Assembly: GCA_003248565.1 (NCBI GenBank)
Contig: QFOV01000083.1
Location: 1 to 12,711 of the forward strand
DNA length: 12,711 bases
Direction of reading: 5' to 3'
Source: Stenotrophomonas sp.
GTDB taxonomy: Bacteria; Pseudomonadota; Gammaproteobacteria; Xanthomonadales; Xanthomonadaceae
Below, one piece after another: positions 7,804 through 12,711 of this stretch. Numbering within the stretch: position 1 is the stretch's first letter; every line of letters starts with the position of its first letter. The notes under the pieces are model-generated. The model was given only the letters and a program-made list of their open reading frames with translations, was not told where the DNA came from and made no database searches. The translations under genes and the position numbers were made by a program.

Positions 7804-8427
7804 TTACGCCGCTCCCACAGGCGCCAGCAACGCATCATCCAGTTGCCCCGCCCGCACCGACGCCGGTCGTTGCAGATGCACAGCGCAGTAATCGGTGAAC
7901 ACCGGCTTGGCCTCAAGCTCACCCACGCGGATGTAGTAGCTCAGGAACGACGCCATATACAGATCGGCAACGGTAAAGCAGTCACCCACCAGATAGCGCT
8001 TGCCGGCAACCGCTGCTTCCAGCGTATGCAGCAGATCCTCGGCGGTACCGTAGCCCGCCTCCATCGGCGGCGCCAGGCCACCATGACGACGATCGGTGAC
8101 GAAGGCTTCCAGCGGCCCGGCCGCAAACAATACCCAGCGGTAGCATTCGCCGCGCTCGGCGCTGCCTACTGGCGGCAGCAAGGCCTTCGCTGGTGCAAGA
8201 TCGGCCAGGTGCAGGCAGATCGCGGCGTTCTCGGTGATTGCCGTTGTCCCCTGCACCAAGGCCGGCACCTTGCCCATCGGGTTGATCGCCAGATACTGCG
8301 CCGACTTCATGCTGGTGCCGTACTCCAACATCACCGCGTCATAGCGCAGACCGGTTTCTTCCAGCATCCAGCGGGTGATGCGGCCACGCGAATGTGGATG
8401 GCTGTAGAAGGTAAGCGTATCGGTCAT
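7804..8427 (-). CDS. Glutathione S-transferase family protein
   Basis: Cytosolic GST-fold protein, 207 residues from ATG at 8427. An alternative GTG at 8436 would add three residues; I prefer the ATG because CAGGTG stands about eight bases upstream of it. Residues 1-77 are the thioredoxin-like glutathione-binding domain: FYSHPHSRGRITRWMLEE near 7-24 with Ser9/Ser13 as candidate catalytic residues, the cis-proline of KVPAL (Pro55), and ENAAI at 66-70, which contacts the gamma-glutamyl group. The helical C-terminal domain has the N-capping box in GDCFTVADLYMAS (about 149-160). The class and substrate cannot be named from sequence. It is downstream of, and on the same strand as, the WYL regulator, with a 73-bp gap that carries a strong palindrome, suggesting that the regulator controls it. 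Its 3' end converges on mutS. Confidence 0.92.
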   Translation of the reverse strand: MTDTLTFYSHPHSRGRITRWMLEETGLRYDAVMLEYGTSMKSAQYLAINPMGKVPALVQGTTAITENAAICLHLADLAPAKALLPPVGSAERGECYRWVLFAAGPLEAFVTDRRHGGLAPPMEAGYGTAEDLLHTLEAAVAGKRYLVGDCFTVADLYMASFLSYYIRVGELEAKPVFTDYCAVHLQRPASVRAGQLDDALLAPVGAA

Positions 8428-8470
8428 GTCAGGCACCTGCGTTGTAAGGAGCCGACAGTGTGCGCAGGGG

Positions 8471-8493
8471 CTACTGACAGCCGCTGTCAGTAG
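8471..8493. promoter_or_regulatory. Candidate operator between the regulator and gst
   Basis: Perfect inverted repeat with 10-bp arms CTACTGACAG and CTGTCAGTAG around CCG. It lies 43 bases upstream of the gst ATG on the gst-sense strand and just 7 bases beyond the regulator's stop. It is not a good terminator because no T run follows in either direction. Position and symmetry fit the binding site of a dimeric HTH regulator, most simply the neighbouring WYL protein. Confidence 0.65.
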
Positions 8494-8500
8494 TGATGCA

Positions 8501-9187
8501 TCAGTTGTCCGTCATGCACTGCGCGCGCCAACGCTTCAACAACTGATGACGTTGCGCTGGATAGCGTTGCGCGGTGTCCTCCAGCGCCAGTAATCGATCA
8601 GCGCGGAAGTGACGAAAATCACCACGCATTTCGCACCATGCAGCCAACATGCGTACGTCGGCCATGAAGGCCATCGCGAACGGCCAGATCATGCGCTCGC
8701 TGACCCTGCCCTCGACGTCGCGGTACTGGATGCGCACGGCATTGCCGTCGCGGATGGCACGGCGCAAGGCCGGCAGCCACGGCTCCGGTGGCACCGCGTG
8801 CCAGTGCGGTGCGAACAGCCCGCTGGTTTCGACCTGCAGGCGCAGCGTTTCGGGCAGCACGCCGATGACACGCTGCAATGCGGTGTCGGCCGCAGCGGCG
8901 AGTTCCGGGTCGCCATGTGAGGCCACCCAGCGCGCACCCAGCAGCACCGCTTCGAGTTCTTCGGCGGAAAACATCATCGGTGGCAGCAGGAAACCCGGCC
9001 GCAGCTGGTAGCCGATGCCCGGATCACCGGCGATATCGGCGCCCTGAGCGCGCAAGGCATCGATATCCCGGTACACGGTGCGCAGGCTCACCTCCAGGCG
9101 CTGCGCCAGTTCGGCACCTCGCACCGGCGTGCGGCGCCGCCGCAATTCATCCAGCAGGTGCAGCAATCGGGCAGCGCGTTGGCTCAT
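8501..9187 (-). CDS. YafY-type transcriptional regulator (HTH + WYL domain)
   Basis: DNA-binding regulator of 228 residues from ATG at 9187. A GTG at 9202 would add five residues; the ATG has only a weak GGA about eight bases upstream, so the choice is tentative. Residues 5-63 form an HTH_11/DeoR-like winged helix: helix-turn-helix about 21-45 with recognition helix SLRTVYRDIDALRAQG, and a wing with GDPGIGYQLRPGF. MMFSAEELEAVLLGARW (71-87) is the linker helix typical of YafY proteins. The WYL domain covers about 135-205. Its usual W-Y-L triad reads M-L-A-A-W-C here, while the later RHFRADRLLAL matches the family's R.FR.DRI segment. WYL domains bind nucleic-acid or nucleotide ligands in some families; the ligand here is unknown. 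It probably regulates the adjacent gst through the palindrome at 8471-8493. It diverges from katA. Confidence 0.9.
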   Translation of the reverse strand: MSQRAARLLHLLDELRRRRTPVRGAELAQRLEVSLRTVYRDIDALRAQGADIAGDPGIGYQLRPGFLLPPMMFSAEELEAVLLGARWVASHGDPELAAAADTALQRVIGVLPETLRLQVETSGLFAPHWHAVPPEPWLPALRRAIRDGNAVRIQYRDVEGRVSERMIWPFAMAFMADVRMLAAWCEMRGDFRHFRADRLLALEDTAQRYPAQRHQLLKRWRAQCMTDN

Positions 9188-9203
9188 TGGGGGTTCCGGC
9201 ACA

Positions 9204-9213
9204 GGCAGCTGCC
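9204..9213. promoter_or_regulatory. Short palindrome upstream of the regulator
   Basis: GGCAGCTGCC, a perfect 10-bp palindrome 16 bases before the regulator's ATG, in the leader or promoter region. It does not resemble the repeat at 8471-8493, so autoregulation through the same motif is not supported. Confidence 0.2.
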
Positions 9214-9288
9214 CAGCATAACGGCTGACGGCCAGCGCATTGAGCCTGCGGCATCAACAGAGCGCATTTATCCCGGCTAGCTGGGCAA

Positions 9289-9324
9289 TAGGTAAGCCCT
9301 ATCAGAGCGAGCAGTTCATTTGAT
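9289..9324 (+). promoter_or_regulatory. OxyR-like binding site upstream of katA
   Basis: ATAG near 9289 is followed, after about 6-7 bases, by CTAT straddling 9300. Two further tetrads in phase at 7-base spacing (AGCA 9310-9313 and TGAT 9321-9324) match only half of the ATAG-N7-CTAT-N7-ATAG-N7-CTAT consensus for OxyR. A poor -10-like TTACAG follows at 9347-9352, which would place the site directly upstream of the -35 region as in OxyR-activated promoters. Catalase genes in xanthomonads are known OxyR targets. The exact spacer of the first pair should be checked base by base. Confidence 0.42.
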
Positions 9325-9391
9325 TATTCATTTAACACGTCGGTGGTTACAGTCGGTGCAAGAACTACCCCAACGCCAGCAGGAGCCAGCC

Positions 9392-11038
9392 ATGAGCAAT
9401 GACACCAAGCCGACCTGTCCGTACCACAGCGCCCCCTCCCCCGAGCAGGCCGCGCAGTCGCAGCGTGACACCAGCACCACGCCCAAGCAGAAGCATGGCG
9501 ACGCGCCAGTGACGCCGATGACCACCGCCTTCGGCGCGCCGGTGGTGGACAACCAGAACAGCAAGACCGCAGGCCCGCGCGGCCCATTGCTGATGGAAGA
9601 TGTATGGCTGCTTGAAAAGCTCGCCAACCTCAATCGCGAGATCATTCCCGAGCGCCGCATGCATGCCAAGGGCTCGGGCGCATTCGGCACGTTCACCGTC
9701 ACCCATGACATCAGCAAGTACACCCGCGCCAAGCTGTTCTCGGCCGTGGGCAAGCAGACCGAGATGTTCGCCCGTTTCACCACCGTGGCCGGTGAGCGCG
9801 GCGCAGCCGATGCCGAGCGCGACATCCGTGGCTTCGCACTGAAGTTCTACACCGAGGAAGGCAACTGGGACCTGGTCGGCAACAACACGCCGGTGTTCTT
9901 CCTGCGTGACCCGCGCAAGTTCGGCGACCTCAACAAGGCGGTCAAGCGCGACCCGCATACCAACCTGCGCAGCGCCCGCAACAACTGGGATTTCTGGACC
10001 CTGCTGCCGGAAGCACTGATGCAGGTCACGGTGGTGATGAGCGACCGCGGCATCCCGCGCAGCTTCCGCCATATGAACGGCTTCGGTTCACACACCTACA
10101 GTTTCACCAATGAAGGCGGCGAGCGCTTCTGGGTGAAGTTCCACTTCGTCACCCAGCAGGGCGTGCAGGCGCTGACCGATGCGCAGGCCGAAGTACTGGT
10201 CGGCAAGGACCGCGAAAGCCACGGCCGCGATCTGTTCCAGGCGATCGAGCGCGGTGAGTTCCCGAAATGGAAGCTGTTCGTGCAGGTCATGCCGGAACTG
10301 GAAGCAGAGACCTACCGCATCCATCCGTTCGACCTGACCAAGGTCTGGCCGAAGAGCGATTACCCGCTGATCGAAGTCGGCGAGTTCGAACTCAACCGCA
10401 ACCCGGTCAACTGGTACCAGGACGTGGAGCAGTCTGCATTCGCACCGAGCAACCTGGTACCGGGTATTGGTCCGTCGCCGGACAAGATGTTGCAGGCCCG
10501 CCTGTTCGCCTACACCGATGCGCAGCGTTACCGGCTGGGCGTCAACCACCACCAGATCCCGGTCAACGCCGCCCGCTGCCCGGTCTTCAGCAACCACCGC
10601 GACGGCGCCATGCGTGTGGACGGCAACTACGGCGGCCTGCCGCATTACGAGCCCAACAGCTATGGCCAATGGCAGGAGCAGCCGCAGTACCGCGAGCCGG
10701 CGCTGAAGATCCGTGGCGATGCCGACTTCTGGAACTTCCGCGAAGACGACAACGACTATTTCAGCCAGCCCGGTGCCTTGTTCCGCAGCTACAACGCCGC
10801 ACAGCAGCAGCGTCTGTTCGAGAACACCGCCCGTGCCCTGGGTGATGCGCCGGACTTCATCAAGCAGCGTCACATCGACAACTGCAACAAGGCCGATCCG
10901 GCCTATGGCGCCGGCATCGCCGCCGCCCTGCAGAAGCTGGCTGCGGCGGCCGCCCCGGCCGATCCGTTCGCACCGCCGCCGCATCCAGGCAGCGATTTCC
11001 CGACCGCCACCCCGGGCGCCGAGGACATCGAACTGTAA
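9392..11038 (+). CDS. katA: Monofunctional haem catalase (KatA type)
   Basis: Converts hydrogen peroxide to water and oxygen. It is 548 residues from ATG at 9392, which has AGGAG six bases upstream; an in-frame TTG at 9320 has no such support. Seen: N-terminal arm TAFGAPVVDNQNSKTAGPRGP; catalytic His91 in RRMHAKGSGAFG; RFTTVAGERGAADAERD; distal Asn164 in DLVGNNTPVFF; MSDRGIP and the RHMNGFGSHTY segment; and proximal haem-ligand Tyr374 in RLFAYTDAQRYRLG. The flavodoxin-like extra domain of large-subunit catalases is absent, so this is a small-subunit enzyme. It is longer than the usual 480-500 residues because of a polar, probably disordered, leader of about 40 residues and an Ala/Pro-rich tail of about 30. 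No signal peptide is visible, so a cytoplasmic location is likely. The gene is monocistronic with an OxyR-like site upstream and a strong terminator downstream. Confidence 0.97.
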   Translation: MSNDTKPTCPYHSAPSPEQAAQSQRDTSTTPKQKHGDAPVTPMTTAFGAPVVDNQNSKTAGPRGPLLMEDVWLLEKLANLNREIIPERRMHAKGSGAFGTFTVTHDISKYTRAKLFSAVGKQTEMFARFTTVAGERGAADAERDIRGFALKFYTEEGNWDLVGNNTPVFFLRDPRKFGDLNKAVKRDPHTNLRSARNNWDFWTLLPEALMQVTVVMSDRGIPRSFRHMNGFGSHTYSFTNEGGERFWVKFHFVTQQGVQALTDAQAEVLVGKDRESHGRDLFQAIERGEFPKWKLFVQVMPELEAETYRIHPFDLTKVWPKSDYPLIEVGEFELNRNPVNWYQDVEQSAFAPSNLVPGIGPSPDKMLQARLFAYTDAQRYRLGVNHHQIPVNAARCPVFSNHRDGAMRVDGNYGGLPHYEPNSYGQWQEQPQYREPALKIRGDADFWNFREDDNDYFSQPGALFRSYNAAQQQRLFENTARALGDAPDFIKQRHIDNCNKADPAYGAGIAAALQKLAAAAAPADPFAPPPHPGSDFPTATPGAEDIEL

Positions 11039-11061
11039 GCCCGGCCTGCTGGTCCAACGAT

Positions 11062-11100
11062 GAAACAACACCGCCCGCCCTGCGCGGGCGGTGTTGTTTC
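11062..11100. terminator. Strong intrinsic terminator after katA
   Basis: Perfect 17-bp stem, 11062-11078 with 11084-11100, loop CCTGC. The GC-rich core (CCGCCCGC / GCGGGCGG) is flanked by GAAACAACA and TGTTGTTTC, so the U-rich side is built into the stem. It begins 23 bases after the katA stop and can act in both directions. Confidence 0.9.
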
Positions 11101-11193
11101 CGCCCCCAAACCGGCACGTCATTGGCCTCTTCACTTACGCCCCCTTGCGGGGGTTACCATGCCGCTGGATAACCCACCCAACAAGGATTCCCG

Positions 11194-11799
11194 ATGAGCC
11201 TGACCGACGATCTTCTCTCCCAACTGCAGGGCGCACCGTTGCAACAGGTTTCGCAGCAGTTGGGCATCGACAGCCAGCAGGCCTCGGGCGCGATCAGCGC
11301 AGCGCTGCCATTGCTGATGGGCGCACTGGGCAACAACGCGGCCAAGCCGCAGGGCGCCGAAGCCCTGTTCGGCGCGCTGCAGAACAACCACAGCGGCCTG
11401 GACATCGGCAGCGTGCTGGGCGCAGTGATGGGCGGCGGCAACAGCCCGGCAGCCAACGGCGCTGGCATCCTCGGCCACATCTTCGGCGGCAGCCAGGACC
11501 GTGCCGAGACCGGCCTGGCCCAGGCCACCGGCCTGAGCCCGAGCAGCTCCAGCCAGCTTCTGAAGATCCTCGCCCCGATCGTGATGGCCTTCATCGCCCA
11601 GCGCATGAGCAGCGGCGGTCAGGCCGACCCCAATGGTCTGGCGCAGATCCTGGGCCAGGAAAAGCAGCAGGTGACGCAGGCTGGCGGTATCGGCGGCGGC
11701 CTGCTGGGCAGCGTGCTGGACCAGGACGGCGACGGTCAGTTCGGCGTCAGCGACCTGATCAGGCTGGGCAGCGGCTTGCTGGGCAGCGGCAAGCGCTGA
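11194..11799 (+). CDS. YidB-like DUF937 family protein
   Basis: Protein of 201 residues in the DUF937 family (YidB of E. coli), whose function is not known. The start ATG has AAGGA six bases upstream. It begins with an amphipathic segment (LTDDLLSQLQGAPLQQVSQQLGID) and the family core ASGAISAALPLLMGALGNNAA at about 30-50. A Gly/Asn/Ser-rich stretch (75-105) is followed by ILAPIVMAFIAQRM at 125-138, hydrophobic but too short to be sure of a membrane helix. The C-terminal Gly-rich part contains DQDGDGQFGVSD (176-187), which fits a 12-residue EF-hand-type calcium loop (Asp at 1, 3, 5 and 12, Gly at 6, Phe at 8). There is no signal peptide. It lies between two terminators and so is probably transcribed alone; TACCAT at 11155-11160 is a possible -10 box. 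Family assignment is by pattern recognition. Confidence 0.85.
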   Translation: MSLTDDLLSQLQGAPLQQVSQQLGIDSQQASGAISAALPLLMGALGNNAAKPQGAEALFGALQNNHSGLDIGSVLGAVMGGGNSPAANGAGILGHIFGGSQDRAETGLAQATGLSPSSSSQLLKILAPIVMAFIAQRMSSGGQADPNGLAQILGQEKQQVTQAGGIGGGLLGSVLDQDGDGQFGVSDLIRLGSGLLGSGKR

Positions 11800-11810
11800 G
11801 CTGCTGGTTG

Positions 11811-11844
11811 AACAGAAACGCCACCGCAAGGTGGCGTTTCTGTT
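11811..11844. terminator. Intrinsic terminator after the DUF937 gene
   Basis: Perfect 15-bp stem, 11811-11825 with 11830-11844, closed by a GCAA (GNRA) tetraloop. The descending arm ends GTTTCTGTTT, giving a U-rich 3' side. It starts 12 bases after the stop. The other strand is also U-rich (AACAGAAAC on the left arm), so it could stop read-through from hslR as well. Confidence 0.88.
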
Positions 11845-11847
11845 TCG

Positions 11848-11916
11848 GTAGTGCCGAGCCATGCTCGGCAGAGGCTTCACTGGCAATGCCCAATGCCGAG
11901 CATGGCTCGGCACTAC
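11848..11916. repeat. SMAG-type REP inverted pair
   Basis: Copy A (GTAG at 11848, stem TGCCGAGC-CAT-GCTCGGCA to 11870) faces copy B (11894-11916, ending CTAC). The two 23-base elements are perfect reverse complements, separated by 23 bases containing the small inverted repeat GGCA-A-TGCC. The layout is the same as the dimer after mutS. It follows the DUF937 terminator by three bases. Confidence 0.88.
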
Positions 11917-12161
11917 AGGTCTGGCATTGCCGGTAGAGCCCCTGCCGAGCATGGCTCGGCACTACAGGTCTGGTATTACCGGTAAAGCCCCTGCCGAGCA
12001 TGGCTCGGCACTACAGGTCTGGTATTACCGGTAAAGCCCCTGCCGTGCATGGCTCGGCACTACAGGTCTGGTATTACCGGTAAAGCCCCTGCCGTGCATG
12101 GCTCGGCACTACAGGTCTGGCATTGCCGGTAAAGCCCCTGCCGAGCATGGCTCGGCACTAC
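11894..12161. repeat. Six REP copies in a 49-bp tandem array
   Basis: Copies of the 23-base REP (stem-loop plus CTAC) begin at 11894, 11943, 11992, 12041, 12090 and 12139, exactly 49 bp apart and all in one orientation. The 26-base spacers are nearly identical (AGGTCTGG...GGTAAAGCCCC). Copies at 12041 and 12090 share an A-to-T change in the left arm (TGCCGTGC), which creates a T-T mismatch in the stem. Spacers contain GGCATTGCC or GGTATTACC, a small inverted repeat kept in both versions. The array looks like local tandem amplification of one REP-plus-spacer unit from the inverted pair at its left end. It fills the convergent gap between the DUF937 gene and hslR, ending 16 bases from the hslR stop codon. 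Confidence 0.9.
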
Positions 12162-12177
12162 AGGTGAATCGCTTGGA

Positions 12178-12585
12178 TCAGAGCGCGTCGAGATCACCCA
12201 GGGCGCGGATCAGACGCCGGGCACGTTTGTCGGGCTTGTGCTCCGGGGCCTGGTAGCCGGTGCGTTCGGCGGCGCGGCGAAGGTGCACTTCGTGACGTGC
12301 CTGTTTCGAGGCCGCCGATTCTTCGTACATGGCCTGCGCTACCGGCGCCGAGCCGCGTTTGTCGCTGAGCCCGCGCACCGCGATCTCGAAGACCTCATCG
12401 CCACGCTGCACCCGCAGCGCGTCGCCCAGGCGGATGGCGCGGGACGACTTGGGGCGTTGCCCTTCCACATCCACCTTGCCGGTCTCCACCGCCTGCTTGG
12501 CCAGGCTGCGGGTCTTGAAGAAGCGTGCGGCCCACAGCCACACATCAAGACGAATGCTTGCTACCGCTACGACTTCACCACTCAT
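12178..12585 (-). CDS. hslR: Heat shock protein 15 (S4-domain RNA-binding, ribosome rescue)
   Basis: Small basic protein of 135 residues. In E. coli, Hsp15 binds free 50S subunits that carry a nascent chain with tRNA and helps recycle them after heat stress. Residues 11-60 form the S4 RNA-binding domain: IRLDVWLWAARFFKTRSLAKQAVETGKVDVEG, then RPKSSRAIRLGDALRV. The C-terminal part is rich in Lys and Arg (about 97-125, including HKPDKRARR), as in E. coli Hsp15, which it matches in length and layout. The ATG at 12585 is the only plausible in-frame start close to the homology. A good AAGGGAG lies 13 bases upstream, which is long spacing; it sits nearer a four-codon frame (ATG GCA ACG CAA TGA) whose stop overlaps the hslR start. 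The gene converges on the REP array. Confidence 0.94.
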   Translation of the reverse strand: MSGEVVAVASIRLDVWLWAARFFKTRSLAKQAVETGKVDVEGQRPKSSRAIRLGDALRVQRGDEVFEIAVRGLSDKRGSAPVAQAMYEESAASKQARHEVHLRRAAERTGYQAPEHKPDKRARRLIRALGDLDAL

Positions 12586-12678
12586 TGCGTTGCCATGACT
12601 CCCTTGTTGCCGCCCAAGCGGTGATACCTGCCACCGCCGCGCTCACCTGCAAGATGCTAGTGTGCCTGCCCCGATCCC

Positions 12679-12690
12679 GACAACGTTGTC
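12679..12690. promoter_or_regulatory. 12-bp perfect palindrome GACAACGTTGTC
   Basis: Symmetric about a central CG, as is typical of LacI/GalR-family operators, and placed directly before a possible start codon at 12692. It may regulate the plus-strand gene that begins at the window edge. Only the symmetry supports this. Confidence 0.35.
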
Positions 12691-12691
12691 C

Positions 12692-12711
12692 ATGTCGAAA
12701 CCCAAGCAAAC
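12692..12711 (+). CDS. Possible start of a gene running off the window
   Basis: ATG at 12692 opens a frame reading MSKPKQ up to the last base. There is no clear Shine-Dalgarno sequence; the 12-bp palindrome occupies that position. The fragment is too short to identify. It is divergent from hslR with a 106-bp gap, a reasonable spacing for a divergent gene pair. Confidence 0.3.

Noticed and set aside
8471..8493. Transcription terminator for the WYL regulator gene
   Set aside because: The stem is perfect, but no T run follows in the direction of transcription and the stem is not especially GC-rich; its position upstream of gst fits an operator better.
9320..9391. 24-residue N-terminal extension of the catalase from TTG at 9320
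   Set aside because: The TTG overlaps the OxyR-like site and lacks a Shine-Dalgarno sequence, whereas the ATG at 9392 has AGGAG at ideal spacing.
10088..11134. 348-codon minus-strand frame opposite katA
   Set aside because: It is an antisense shadow of the catalase gene and runs through the terminator hairpin.
11894..12161. CRISPR array
   Set aside because: The period is regular, but the spacers are nearly identical to one another and the repeats are REP palindromes with CTAC ends. CRISPR spacers are unique, and no cas gene is present.

Overview
The window looks like chromosome from a gamma-proteobacterium of the Xanthomonadaceae, most likely Stenotrophomonas or a close relative. Four things point there: high GC with GC-rich third codon positions, MutS, catalase and Hsp15 of proteobacterial type, a TonB-dependent receptor, and many short palindromes with a GTAG/CTAC terminus (TGCCGAGC-CAT-GCTCGGCA core). 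The palindromes match the SMAG family of REP elements described in S. maltophilia. The genus is an inference from these features; no database search was possible.

Layout. Positions 1-1095 hold the 3' part of a basic amino-acid/polyamine antiporter of the AdiC/CadB/PotE group. About 1.3 kb without a recognisable gene follows (1096-2381), with a few short inverted repeats. A complete orphan TonB-dependent outer-membrane receptor (2382-4688) comes next, then a 352-bp gap with two palindromes and a -10-like box, then mutS (5041-7629). Between mutS and the convergent glutathione S-transferase gene lie a two-copy REP dimer, a 14-bp GC-rich stem and a G-quadruplex motif. On the minus strand a YafY/WYL-type regulator (9187-8501) is followed by gst (8427-7804). 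A perfect 10-bp-arm inverted repeat in the 73-bp gap between them is a good candidate operator. katA (9392-11038) diverges from the regulator, has an OxyR-like ATAG/CTAT site upstream and ends in a strong 17-bp terminator hairpin. A DUF937/YidB-like gene (11194-11799) follows and also has its own terminator. The convergent gap before hslR (Hsp15, minus strand, 12585-12178) is filled by seven REP copies, six of them in an exact 49-bp tandem array. The last 20 bases may begin a plus-strand gene just after a 12-bp perfect palindrome.

How the parts relate. Most genes look like independent chromosomal housekeeping or stress functions: mismatch repair, peroxide detoxification, ribosome rescue and outer-membrane uptake. 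The only likely functional unit is the regulator-gst pair. Both REP clusters sit in tail-to-tail intergenic gaps, where they cannot disrupt promoters. No transposase, prophage, CRISPR array, tRNA or rRNA was seen. I found no convincing undescribed multi-gene system. The most interesting signals are the REP array with paired base changes in its spacers, the regulator-gst palindrome and the stem/G-quadruplex element after mutS.
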